Shown: positions 51,881-63,943 of the stretch, one piece after another
Layout of the letters: every line of letters starts with the position of its first letter
Numbering within the stretch: the stretch's first letter is position 1
Source of the DNA: Sycobia sp. Sy_11
Lineage: Eukaryota > Arthropoda > Insecta > Hymenoptera > Epichrysomallidae
Length of the DNA stretch: 64,000 bases
Assembly: GCA_018907035.1 (NCBI GenBank)
Contig: JACCIC010000049.1
Coordinates: forward strand, 1,676,001 to 1,740,000
Direction: 5' to 3'
Made by a program: the position numbers and the translations under genes
Notes under the pieces: generated by a model
Database searches by the model: none
Seen by the model: only the letters and a program-made list of their open reading frames with translations
Told to the model about the DNA's origin: nothing

Positions 51881-53073
51881 ATTATTATTAGTGGTGGAAG
51901 ACAGCCAATTGAGATTTAAAGTCTGTTATGACAGCAAAAGAACAATGAAATGCGTTCGATAAATATCACCTGAAAACAAGCTAACCGAAGAAATTTTTAT
52001 ATAAATTCATTTTGGGTAGAATAATCTACAAAGTTGTTGATATGAGACATCATATTTCAATATTATCAGATTATAATGATAAATTGATCTTACATCTGTG
52101 TTCGTCAAAGTTAAACGAATTGACGAGTACGTAAGACGCGTTAGTGCAAGAGATATGAGAAAGACTGTGACCAAAGAAACGATGATGAAAACTGTCTTCA
52201 AACGAAAAAGTGATACATATGAAAGGACTTGACGTATTTCTTCTGTAATAAAGTTGGACATTTTAAACACGAGTGCAGCAGATACAAGGATTAGGAAGAA
52301 AAATAATAAAAGCAAAATAAAGTTACAAATGAAAACAACTGATCCATACTGTCATTTAGTAAAAGCATGAATCTTTCTGATTGCGAGAGAGAAATTGAGC
52401 AAAAAGAGAAACCAGATCATCGACTCTGATGCTACAAGTTATTATTATGTGGTGGAAAGTAATGAATTTTTTTATCAGTTAGGTTTGAGCAAAAAATGAT
52501 CGTGTCTGGCCGACGATGAAAATCGCGTTGAAAACCGAGGCATTGGTTCCATAGTTATAAAGTGTTCAGATGATTCAAGAAAAATTACTGAAATAAAGGT
52601 GAACGACACACCTTATGTTTCTGATTAGTGTTCAATTTTACTATCAGTTATGAAATTAGCCAGGCAAAACTACCAAATAATTTTCGACCTTAAAAATGGT
52701 AAAATTATAAAAAAATGTAAACATCATCATATCCGATGTGTCTGCAGATCTTTATATATTAAAAGTGCTTCAATAGGCGTACGCAGCAAGAGAAATGAAA
52801 GAAAACAACTGACATCGATAGAATTGTCATCAGATGTGATATTAGACGATTTTAGCATAGACGATCTTACCTTTATTTTTTTATATAAAATGCGAAGAAG
52901 TTCAAAAGAAGTAGGGATACGGTAGTCTTGAATAATTTTTCAAAAAACGAAGATGCTAATATTGATGAATGAAAAATTATATACGCGATGAGCGTAAATA
53001 TGTTATAGAAACTCATAGTAATGTATTAAATGAATATTATGATATGCAACAAAATAGTAACAACGATAATGAA

Positions 53074-53075
<2 letters not shown>

Positions 53076-53120
<45 letters not shown>
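53076..53120. repeat. (AT)n microsatellite inside Copia relic
   Basis: About 45 bp of AT repeat sitting where the deleted integrase region would be. Confidence 0.9.
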
Positions 53121-53121
<1 letters not shown>

Positions 53122-53664
53122 CACGTTGGCCATCCGAGAGGTCAAATCCATACGTGATTTTGAAAAGTTATATAGACGCCCTTAAGCTGATTAAAAAAGA
53201 GCTCGATTCTAAAAGACCAAAAGAAGTGCTAGTAAATGGTTGGAAATAAGCTATGAAGGAGGAATTCCAATCCTTAAATATTAAGGGTACATGGAAAATA
53301 ATACTGTGACCGAAATATAAAGATGGTTTCTTAACGCGAAATGTAACACAATAAGAGACTTGTAGAAGCAGAACTTACTACTGGCATAATCTTATGCCAT
53401 AATAAGGCATAACTTATTACGCGTCCTTATTCCCCTAAGTATTGGATATATTATGATGAGATTTTTGCAGCTGTCGTGAAGCAAAGGTCCAACTTCCGTA
53501 CACTTCTCACTGTGGCTATCCAAAGAAGTTGCCCCATTAACCATTATGACGCAAAAACGACATTTTTAAATAGAGTATTCACAGCAGACATATATTTAGG
53601 TCATCCTAAAGATTAGGTTGTGCAGGGCAAAGAAGAAATGGTTTGCGCATTAAAAATGAGGATT

Positions 53665-54317
53665 AATAGTGTTATGGATTAAGTTATAATAATCATCACT
53701 TATATGAAAACCGTTGAAAGTAATTTAACGTCTATTTAATGTAAAAACTGAAAGCACGTTAATTAAAATCTTTCAATCGTCATTTAACATTAAAAGCAAC
53801 ACTTTGGTCAAACTGTGCGCGGTCACGTTTATTGCCGCGACGTGTACTGTGGCCTGGATGCCTTAGCGTGTTTGGCGATGTTAAAGCATCGACCAAGACC
53901 GAGTTTTACTTAGTCCTGGGTGGTCCCCGGCCCTTGATCTAAGAAGCAACGCAGAGAAAAATGACACGGTTAAATAATTATTATTTGGCCGAACCTGCGT
54001 TGCGGGCATAAATTATGAAATATTTGACCAAAGAGGTTTGTTCCAAAAATAATACATTTTAAATCTTGGCAATAAATGTGTGCTCTGAACATTGGCGAGG
54101 CGCTTTCTCGAGTCGGAGACAGAGAAGCGATTGAAAAACCTGATGTTCTATAGAGAATTCGGCGGCAACTTCGCGGCACAACAAATAAAAAAAAAGAATA
54201 ATAGTTGTATAGAAACGTGAGTTAAGTTTATCTCCAGACGTCGAGCAAACAAGGTAATTTAAATAAAATAATTTTTAAAATAATTTAGTAATTTTCATTT
54301 CAATAAAGAACAAATAG
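53665..54317 (+). mobile_element. Solo LTR with AATAG target duplication, nested in Copia
   Basis: The LTR spans 53,670-54,312 (643 bp), begins TGTTATGG and ends AAAGAACA, and is flanked by the 5-bp direct repeat AATAG at 53,665-53,669 and 54,313-54,317. Copia reverse-transcriptase similarity continues on both sides, which supports insertion. A poly(A) signal AATAAA at 54,302-54,307 suggests + orientation. Its middle (53,815-53,950) is GC-rich. 5-bp duplications fit Ty3/gypsy or BEL elements; the internal part was presumably lost by LTR-LTR recombination. Confidence 0.8.
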
Positions 54318-55130
54318 CCTAACTCTAATAGCTAAAGTTTGATATAATCGATTAGATATTTGCCTTAATCAGTATGGTAGTATGGTTTTATGCGAAGTCA
54401 AGTATATATGTACCTGTATATAAAAACAAAAAAAAGACAATATTTTTCATTTTGTATACATATATGATTTCTTAATATTTGTACAAGAAATAAATAATAT
54501 TAATAATGTTGCATCATTTGAAATAAACATGTCGAACTGAATGAATTAGAAAGCTGAATAGATCGAAAGGTTCTTAATAAGGTTTAGCTTACAAATGCTA
54601 AACATTTTCATGTGCCATTGAATCCAGGTTATATAAAAATAGCTGATCAATCATGTATGCCAGATAAAAAAGATATTAGAAATTAATTTTATTAATATTA
54701 TTGCAAGAATTACATAGCTTTTAACTCGCGACAAGTGTAGAAAGTTTGGGCCAAAGAAGAAATTGCCTTTGAATACTGATTAGAATAAGGTAACACGATT
54801 TATACGATGCTTGAAAGGAACTTTACATTATGAACTCTGTCTGGGAGAATAGCAAGGTACACTTGATCTATATAGGTACGCAGAAACCGATTGGATAGAA
54901 AATTGCAGAAACATGAGGTCAAATAGTGTTGCATTGAAAAATTCACCAACATTGAGAGGTTTCCTTATTTCGTATATTAATTGTAGGTAGGATTGGTTAA
55001 ATAAATAAAACAAGGTGATTGAGCCAATAATGATATTGTTTATTGGCTCTTGGGGAAAAGCCTCGAAAAGGCATAAAAACCCCACGAAATGATAAATAAT
55101 TTTTATTATGTATCTGTTTTTTTAGAATGA

Positions 55131-55150
55131 ATGATGGTGTTGATTTTATG
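55131..55150. other. Short flank between Copia relic and minisatellite
   Basis: AT-rich sequence from about 54,946 leads into the minisatellite. Nothing else is recognised. Confidence 0.3.
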
Positions 55151-55272
55151 TGCTCGGTACGTAGTGTCTGATACGTACTCGGTACGCGGTGTATGCTGCG
55201 TACTTGGTACGCTGTGTATGATACGTACTCGGCACGTAGTGTATGATGCGTACGTGGTACGCTGTGCTGCTG
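55151..55272. repeat. 25-bp minisatellite, nearly five units
   Basis: Units start exactly every 25 bases at 55,151, 55,176, 55,201, 55,226 and 55,251, each with the core 'tactcggtacgtagtgtatg' plus variants; the last unit is incomplete. GC-rich relative to its surroundings. The 80-codon + frame across it is not a gene. Confidence 0.9.
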
Positions 55273-55990
55273 GTGCTTTACACGGGCCCCGGGAGTCACA
55301 ACTGTGTCTGCCTCATCAAAACCTTGTGTCGGTTTTGATTTTGTATTTTTACTGTGTTTTATTGCATATATGATTATGCAAATGTATGAATTTGCGTTTT
55401 GTGAGTAGATGCATAACGAGAATAGTGATAATGAATTAAAATGAAATGAAAACTAATTAATTTAAAAAGACTTTAACACGATTATGATAGAAAAGGACGT
55501 TTGCACTCGACAACGGATCACGATAGACTGAACAGTCGCGCAATTATTACGTATCGATATGATTCAGCTCTCCTTTGTCCGCAGTCCGAGGACCCCATAC
55601 AATATTTATATAAACATCTAAAACAGCTTATGTTACATATTGAAAACGAAGCTTTTCGTTCACGGAACAAATAGTGACGGCTTGGCTTGACGTTCGATGA
55701 TTTCCAAAATTTTTTAAAAGAATGACGGGGACAAAATGATATAACTACTATAGGTGCATCAATCACTCCTAATTATGAAAACTTTGTTGTTATAATGGAT
55801 GAATTATATAGTACCAGTGAAAAGTCGTTAAAAGCAAGATTCTCGCGGTTAAAGAAAATATTATTACAAGAAAGTTATACTCAAATTGAATCAGACAATT
55901 CGTGCACATCAATCTAATGAATACTACTTAATACTTTTCTTGAAATAAACTAAACCCAAAAGAATATCGTAAAGTAATTTTTTTTTCATT
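55273..55990. other. Stretch before the LINE, no gene seen
   Basis: Mixed composition. It may include an untranslated or ORF1 part of the downstream LINE, but I could not recognise one. Confidence 0.35.
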
Positions 55991-55994
55991 ATTA

Positions 55995-58900
55995 CTATTT
56001 GATTTAAGATTCAAGATTAAATTAATTGTCTGGAACGCTAGAAGTATACTACAACATAAAGAAGAAATTTAAAAAATTCTTGAAAATACAGATATTTTTG
56101 CATGTGTTGAGACTTGGTTATCGCCTTCAATACAAAATGTTCACTTCCCTGGATTTGCAAGCTATAGAAAGAAAGGGCCGTGCTCACGGACGAAGAGGAG
56201 GTATACCCATCTTGATTAGAAAGACCATCGCATACAGGTTAATAACAAATCTTGTATTACCTAATGAGAGTATTAAACTATGTACTTTAAAATTTATTAA
56301 CATCAAACCTATTTTTAATTTCTATGTTTGTTACAGAGCCCCTGGAAATATTCTTAACGTTCCTGGGTGAGAAAATATTTTTACTAATATTAAAAATTGG
56401 AAAAATAATATTATTATGGGCGACTTTAATGCACACCACACTGCCTGGAACTGTAACAAAACAGACACAAACGGTAATTATCTCCTAAATTGCATCGATA
56501 AAAAATTTAATTATTCACATCATTGACATCATTACACACATAGACGCAACCTCAACATCTAAGATAGACCTTATTATATCCAATATTAATATCGCCGAAA
56601 ATATTGAAACTCAAATAAATAAATATACCTGCGGATCTGATCACTTACCGATGATTGTTAAATTAAATACAGACAAATCTATTTACGTTAAAAAAATCAC
56701 ATAGTATTAGATCGTATCAAACAGATTGGTAAAAAGTATTAAATCAACTAGAGAGCAACTATTATAATTTTTTTCTACCCAGTACGAGAAATGCAGATGA
56801 AAAATATAATCTCTTTGTGCAGATTTTATGAGAGGCAATAATATGTAATACGCCTGAGAAAAAAAATAGATAATGATTTTGTAAAAATGCGAGATATGAA
56901 AAAAACAAAGTATTTAAAAAATGGCAAAAATTTTGAAAAGTCGAAGATTTTACTTTATTTAAAAAGCTATGAGCCTCTGCAAGAAAAATTTTTAAATAGA
57001 AAAAAATAGAAAATTTCAAACAATTTGCAACAACCTTAATTTTTAAAAAAATAGTACGTACGTCTGGAACACAGCTGGAATTTTCAAAAACAATGGGTCA
57101 ACATTTCGCCCTCCTATCTCACCGAAAACCTCCAAGTTGAACAAAAAATAAATTCTCTAGATAAAATATGCCTCCCTTAAATTCCAGAAGACCCTAGCCT
57201 GCTCCCAGATACTCAAAACAATGAATTTCTCGAATCCAACTTCACATTTGCTGAATTTAATATAGCAAACACATAATTATAAATCATCCCCAGCACCAGA
57301 TGGCTTAAATTATTTTTCCTTGAAAAAACTTCCGATAAAATACAAATTAATTTTGCTAGATATATTTAATGACATATACCAATCCGCTAAATTTCCAGAA
57401 GAATGGAAAAACTAGTACACTCATTTTAAAAGTAAATCGGATGGAATTAATTATAGACCTATTTCGATGACATTATCAGTGTGCAAATTGTTGGAAACAA
57501 TTATTAAAGATAAGCTTCAGTGGTGGCTAGAATATTGTAAGCTACTTCCTAAAAATCAGTGTGGATTCAGAACAGGGTACTTTTGTTCAGACAATTTATT
57601 GAATCTTACTTTACACATCCAGGAAACATTTAAGAAAAAAAAACAATTATATTCCTGTATTTCTTGACATAACTAGTGCATTTGATAATGTAAATAGTAA
57701 AATACTTCTTAAAATTTGGTCTGAGTACGGATGTCCAATGCAGGTAAATAATTTTGTTAAGTTTTTAACCTATAAAAGACACATTTGTACCAGCATTAAT
57801 GATAATATTATGAACACTTATAAAGGGGTGCCACAAGGGGGAGTACTCCGCCCCTTACTATATATTTTATACATAGCCAAGATACTTAATGATTCGCCGA
57901 GAATTGTATCTGTTCTACAATTCGCCGATGACATTGTTCTTTTCAAAAAATAAAAATTCTCTTGAAAAAACGGTATGAAATGCCGCAATACAATTTGCTA
58001 ACTTAGGCCTCTACTTTTTACCACACAATAATATTTATATAAATTTGAATCACCAGAATATGCACCCTGGAAGCACAAGTTAACAAATTAATAATAATAA
58101 TACATTAATCTGGCGTGACTCAGCCCGGTATCTAGGTATCATCTTCGACTATTAACTAACTTTCTCACCCAAAATAAACTTCGTTGTAAAAAAGTGTCAT
58201 AGATCCCTAAATATTATTAAATTCTTATAAAAAAACTGTTGGGATGCAGATCCAAATACACTTATGATATTTTATAAAAGTTATGTGAGATCGGTAATCG
58301 ACTATAGATGCTTTATATATTTTCCTTCTCACAAAATTCATATTAAAAAATTAGAACAAATACAGTATTCGGCAATACGAATGGCACTCGGATTTCGTAA
58401 AGTTACAGCTCTCAATGTTCTATTAGCAGATCTAAACTTCCGCTTATCTGCGATTGTACGAAATACATTTGTAAAAGGTATTCATCTAAAATACTAAGCA
58501 ATAAAAGCACACTTTATCAAACCGCCATAAGAAAATATTACTCCACATTTCTCTGGAAATCACGAAATAAGCGCCTCCACCTATTTCAAAATTTTATACT
58601 AGAAATTCTAAATCCTCTTCAACCCTTTTTTATGTCTGATTGATATGTTATATATAACCACAATTATAAATAAAGTTGTATCAGCCTCAATCCTGATAAA
58701 TTTCGAATTGGGCGAACAATTAAAAAAGCACAATAATCCGAATATAAAAATAAGGAAACTCATAAATTCATATAATGCTTATGAAATATTCACAGATGGC
58801 AGCCAAAATACAAACACCTATTTTTCGGGATCCGCATGTTACTGTCCCCCACTAAATATAAAATTTAAAAGTAAATTCAATTATAACATGTCTGTATACT

Positions 58901-59645
58901 CAACCGAATGTATAGCAATACTGGATGCTATGAGCATAGCTCAAAAAATAATAGTAAAAATATCATAATATTTTCTGATGCCTTAAACGTTTTGAAAACC
59001 CTTGAAAAAAGTGAAACGAATTTGACAACAAATCCCTATATCTTACAAATAAAAGAAAAATATATCAAATTCGAAGCTAAAACGCCTGCAGAATTAAGGA
59101 TTAAATTCTATTGGATCCCTTCCCACCACGGTATTTCCGGAAATACAATCGCGGACGCCCTAGCTAAAGAAGCCATAAATGAAAACATGGATTATAATTT
59201 TGATCCACCTTTCACAGATTTAAATAATCTCTTCAAAATATCAATGTATGAGAATACAAATAATTATATAATATAAAATAGCCTCAGTAAAGGAAAACTC
59301 TATTTCAAAAATTACTACGAAGTCTCTATTGAACCATGGTTACATAACAAAAGTATTCCTCGTAAATTAGTAGTATTTATTAATCAGTTCAGATCAGATA
59401 ACTATAATCTGGCTTTTTCGTTAGCTAGAATGAGCATTATGAACGATCCAAATTATAATTATAAAAACAAACAAATATACAAAATATAGAACATGTCGTT
59501 TGGCAATGCCCATTATTAGAAAATAAGAGGACAGATTTATTAAAAAAGTTGTTTATACTGAAACTGCAGCTTTCTATGACTATGATATCTCTATTAGTGG
59601 AGCCAAATGTAACAAAAATGTAAATATATACTGGAATTGTTAAAA
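55995..59645 (+). mobile_element. Non-LTR retrotransposon with RNase H domain (I/R1-like), decayed
   Basis: Plus-strand ORF2 pieces in order: endonuclease (VWNARS near 56,030; ACVETWLSPSIQNVHFPGF; MGDFNAHHTAWNCNK at 56,416; GSDHLPMIV at 56,635); reverse transcriptase (YRPISMTLSVCKLLETII at 57,450; CGFRTGY; LDITSAFDNV near 57,663; GVPQGGVL at 57,826; LQFADDIVLF at 57,915; GFRKVTALNVL at 58,391); RNase H (EIFTDGSQN at 58,784, TECIAILDA, FSDALNVLK, FYWIPSHHGISGN at 59,106, ADALAKEA); and a C-terminal zinc-type tail (ARMSIMND, QCPLLENKR) to about 59,560. Order and the RNase H domain place it in the I/R1/Jockey group. Many frameshifts and stops make it inactive. ORF1 was not found. Confidence 0.88.
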
Positions 59646-60915
59646 CTCTGTAATTTTACTATATAAAAAAAAGTATGTATTGAAATAATTATTTTTGGCT
59701 AATAGATCTGAATAAGATTTAAATTGCTTCATAATAAAAAAAACTATAAGTTGTAGCTACCACAAAAAAGCAGACTATATTGCTCTCATTGAGGTAGTAC
59801 ATAAAGGTATTTAGTTATTTCGCTTATTAGATCATTTTGGAGTGAAATAAAAACTTGAATAATAAAATTTTAATTAATGAATACAATCAAAGTTGTTTGA
59901 ATATTAAAGGAAATAAAAAGTTTATTTTATTACATAATTGTTTATTTTAGTAGGAAACAGCTAATTCGGCTGTCAATCCATTATCTAGGTGTACAATAAA
60001 CTTAAGAAATATAGGTGACAAAAATATATATTGAATTGTGGGGTGTATTATCGCGAGGAAGATGCCGAGAACACACGAACTAAAATTTATTAAAATGATG
60101 AAGTGACAAAAATTTTAAAAAAATATATGGACGTATAAAATGAGTATAGACTATTTATGCGGATCATTTATGGACACTACAAGGGTGTTTTCATAGGTCA
60201 GGGCTACTGAATCGGTAGAATGCACCGCAGCATTCAAATAGAGCAAGAGAGAGAAAAAACAAGTGTGTTCCCACTTATAGTTTAACGACATGGATCTGAT
60301 CGCGCCGTAGACGCTGCTCGCTGTCAATAGTCGCATCAGATCGTGGCACCCCAGTGGAAATCGATATATCGCCGATATCACCGGAATGTTGGTGACCGCT
60401 GTCCTGTACAACTACGATGCCTTAGGAAGTCGGAGATGACCAACTGGAAGCAGATGAGCGGAGCTTCGAGACCGGTTTGGCGAAGTCGCACCTACGGGAG
60501 CAGGCACAAACGTTGTACGGGAATTTAGTCTCCAATATATGATTAGTGAATACAAAAGACCGAGGACTGTTTATCAGTGGCAGATTTTGACGACAGACGT
60601 CGTCGCATGTCTTCCGACAAGTGCGAAAATAGGATCTTCCTCGATTGAAACGACAATTATTACGTTAATAATAGTCTGATGTTTATAGCATATATTTATT
60701 CAGTTTTTCATCTGAAATGCATTTCCAGCAATATATATTTTTATTTTTATAAATAGTCCTGTTGACAACTGAGCCTTTGACATATTTATATATTTGATAT
60801 TTAATATCAAATTGAACATTGCTAACATAAAAGAACATATTTCAGAAGGCATATTCAACATTTATACTATAACATTAATATTATCAAACAATTCCCGTTT
60901 TATTTAATCAGATTC
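59646..60915. other. Stretch between LINE and SDR copy 2, with GC-richer core
   Basis: A GC-richer core at about 60,160-60,640 stands out. Frames across it (60,411-60,151 minus; 60,343-60,528 plus) show no motif I recognise. From about 60,795 the sequence is homologous to the 3' flank of SDR copy 1 (47,880 onward). Confidence 0.45.
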
Positions 60916-60921
60916 TTTATT
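60916..60921 (-). other. Poly(A) signal of SDR copy 2
   Basis: AATAAA on the minus strand about 80 bases past the stop, in the same position as in copy 1. Confidence 0.65.
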
Positions 60922-60999
60922 AAAAATAATTAATAATTACAGTAAAAAGCGAAAGTATATAAAAGGTATAGTTTGATTAAATTACAAGAAAATTAAAGT

Positions 61000-63943
61000 T
61001 TAAAATGGGACACGCAGTTTATTTACATTGTCTTCACATCCTACATTGAATGGTGGTTCATCATTTTGGACTAACCAAACGTCACCGTTTTTTCCTTTCT
61101 GTATTATCTCCACAATCGCTGCAGCTATACTCTCTGGCCTTGAAAGATAATAATGTTTTATTTTATTTGTTAAGCTATAATTATCAATTTACCGACAGTT
61201 AACATCAATTTTTTACGTTAAACATGTAAGAAACAATTGGAATATAATTTACTCTATACTTTATATTCATATTGCCACTAATTTCACAAAAAATATTTAA
61301 GCACATTATGTATGTCTAAAGTATTCAACGAAACTTATAAGAATTTTATATGCTAATTTCATCAAATAAAACTTAAAAATAACCAAAAACGGAATTTTAA
61401 AACAATATTTTTTTCATAATTTTCATTTTGCTTCTATTTGGATTGCAGCTTAATATAATTAAACTTTCCACAGCTATTCTGATTGCTAAAACTAAATTAA
61501 TTTATAAAATATTTCTTTTAAACTTGTGTCGATATCGACTGTATATTATATAACAAAATCAGTAAATATATAATCAATAATATCTAATAATAAAATTTGT
61601 ATTATGAAAAACTGATGCAATACTGATCTAAAACTCCATTAATAAAAAAATTTATCATTAATTACTTTTGCCTTTTTAATAATATTCGCTGAAGTAACTC
61701 AACTGGAACCTGAGGCAGTACAGCAGTTTTCAATTGGTCGAGTTCAGTCATATTGGTTGCAGTTACGTGTGGACAAATACAAACAACTCGCACGCCAGTC
61801 TTTGTCCCGTACTCCTATAATAAAAACAACTAATATTAATTAATATTAATTGCATAGCTTCGCAGAATACAGCTATGTTTTAAATAGATTACGAAAAATA
61901 ATATCGAGATTTACAGTTTCGCCTCATTTCTTATCCTGAATAATATTTTGCTAAAATTATGTAAAATATTGTGAAAGTGCATATAAATTATAATAAGTGC
62001 ATACATCTAAATTATTTATAATCAGTCACTTTTAAAAACGTCGATGTTATTTATTATTAAAAAATCAATTCTCTTTTTAAGCTGATTAATATTTATTCAT
62101 ATTATACCTTCATTGACCGAACAAAGGAAACGACGCCATGCTTCGTAGCGCCATAAACAGGAGATGGTGAACATGTTACTAATCCAAAGATAGAGCCGAT
62201 ATTAACTATAACACCTTCTCTGTTTTTCGTTCCCATTCCATCTAATGCCATAAAGGTGCCATTTATCACAGCATTCTATCATATGTAAATAAGTATAAGG
62301 TTGTTATTAATATTATTGAAATTTGTGTTACGAACAGAAACGAAGATAGATTTAAGAATTAGTGTCAACTCTAATAGTGTCAACTCTAAGTCTCCACCTT
62401 TATAATTTCTAGAATTAAAGCATTTATTTATCGATTCAAATTCTAGTTGTTATTATATAGTTATTAGCTTCACGCATAACGTCTCTATATTCTTAGCATT
62501 AAAATAAAAATAAGATATTTTCTTTATCATTGATAGATTTATGCATGTTTATAGTTTAAGAAAGTAGAGTTATGAATTTAAATGTAATTTTATGATGTTC
62601 TTTCTAATAGCTGTTGTACAGATTCACAAATAAGGTGACTGTATTTTAGCTTTAAGAAAATTTCGAGAATTTTGAAAGAAGTATGGACGGTGTCGGATTA
62701 CCACCTCGGGTTCTCCGACCGTCCGGCTGCGCGAAGTGTTTAGGCTCCGATCGACGAATGGGGCTTATCGCCCGAAATTTGACCCGCGATAAGAAGGACT
62801 GCAAGTCTATAAAGGGCGCTAGGTGAGCGCAGAAATGATTATTCGTGTCTCGTCTATACTAAGGTGATTGTCATTTGTATTTCATTTATTATATATTAAA
62901 ATTCAATTTAGTTCAACACTGTTTTTAAACTCTTATTATTAAACCTCCCAGTAAATAGTTTATTACAATTTGTTTTATGCAGTACCATTGCACCTGCATT
63001 ATCATTTAACTCACATATTGCATGCATATATAAATCAAATTAGTTATCTTTCATCGTTCTACAAATAAAAATAAACGTTGATGAACTTTGAAAAATGCGA
63101 CAGAAAAGTTTTCAGTGAAGAAAAGTTATTTGTGCACAAATTTAAAACATGTCTCCTTAGAATATATGAATGATCACAAAATTCTAATATCAATGGTTTA
63201 TTGCATTTTTCAAAAAATAAGAGATTTCAATAATAAATCCACCATTTATAATACAGTTAAAACATATTTTTCAATTTAATGAATCATGCCAAGTGGAAAA
63301 CTTAAATTTTGAAAAGCGAGCAACCAATAGTATCGATCATTTTCTTTTGTTATTTAACAGTTTGTCGAATTCATTATTTTTCTAATGGAACGATGTTTGT
63401 TTAATTTGAAACTAAATACTCACTAGATTAACTGCCAACATTAGCTCTCGCTCAGATTCATTAGAAATTCCTGCATTATTTACTAAAATGTCAACGTATT
63501 CGTTCTGTTTCAATACTTTTGCATAACAGTCTTAAACACAAAAATTTCATGATATTAATCTGAAAATCATTGACATAAAAAAATTTTTACGAATTTCATA
63601 TGCGTACCTGTGAATTCTTTTTTCTTTGCAACATTACACGTAAAATAATCAAACTTTTGTTTGCCAAATTCTTCTTCCAATTTTTTTAAATGCTCTATTA
63701 CGACTTGACTATCAGATTTAGGTAGATCAAAAAGCGCCGTGTACTACGATATTTAAATCCACAGTTTATAATCAAAAATAAAAATCAGTAATGAGAATTT
63801 ATTATAATAATAAGTAAACTATAAATGGAGGAGAGAGAGTTTTTATTTACCTTTGCTCCATTTTTTAGGAAATATTGAACAGTCGTGAAACCAATGGTGC
63901 CAATTGCCCCAGTGACAACAGCCACTTTATTTTCCAAGTCCAT
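61000..63943 (-). CDS. Short-chain dehydrogenase/reductase, 15-PGDH-like, copy 2, six exons
   Basis: Minus-strand exons 63943-63851, 63743-63608, 63530-63424, 62275-62108, 61814-61666 and 61138-61000 have the same lengths and phases as copy 1 and give 263 codons with no stop. Glycine motif TGAIGTIG (11-18), NNAG (94-97), Ser140, Tyr153 and Lys157 are kept. Exon 1 protein is identical to copy 1. Differences cluster in exon 3 (ISNESEREL against VCNETDPER), just before the catalytic Tyr (CSPSPVYGATK against CSVCPVYTATK) and in the substrate loop at 192-216. Intron 3 holds a solo LTR. Family and cofactor inference as for copy 1; both genes probably make cytosolic NAD-dependent dehydrogenases. An upstream in-frame ATG at 63,982 adds 13 residues. 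The duplication continues past the right edge of the window. Confidence 0.9.
62321..62972 (+). mobile_element. Solo LTR with ATTTG target duplication, in SDR copy 2 intron 3
   Basis: The LTR spans 62,326-62,967 (642 bp), begins TGTTACGAACA, ends TTATTACA, and is flanked by ATTTG at 62,321-62,325 and 62,968-62,972. Copy 1 lacks it at the corresponding place near 49,410, so this is a filled versus empty site pair. A GC-rich segment (62,690-62,830) precedes TATAAA at 62,808-62,813, suggesting a + strand promoter, antisense to the host gene. It contains a short tandem pair of 'tagtgtcaactctaa' near 62,373. Probably Ty3/gypsy-type; not obviously the same family as the LTR at 53,670. Confidence 0.85.

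Larger units (their letters stand above)
51885..54945 (+). mobile_element. Copia (Ty1-type) LTR retrotransposon, decayed, no LTRs found
   Basis: Plus-strand pieces in Copia order: a gag block starting EDSQLRFK (about 51,898); a zinc knuckle FFCNKVGHFKHEC (about 52,230) whose first Cys is lost; protease IIDSDATSY (about 52,420, normally DSGATSH); ILLSVMKLARQNYQIIFD (52,640); reverse transcriptase start AMKEEFQSL and GTWKI (53,250); YYDEIFAAVVKQRSNFRTLL and DAKTTFLN (53,455-53,575); and RNase H LKGTLHYELCLGE (54,810). The integrase region is missing, a (TA)n lies at 53,076-53,120, and many stops and frameshifts are present. A solo LTR of another element is inserted at 53,670. No Copia LTR was recognised at either end. 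Confidence 0.85.

Noticed and set aside
52007..52315. 102-codon minus-strand hydrophobic frame
   Set aside because: Antisense shadow of the Copia gag region on the + strand.
55131..55373. 80-codon frame across the minisatellite
   Set aside because: Produced by the 25-bp tandem repeat; no start context or homology.
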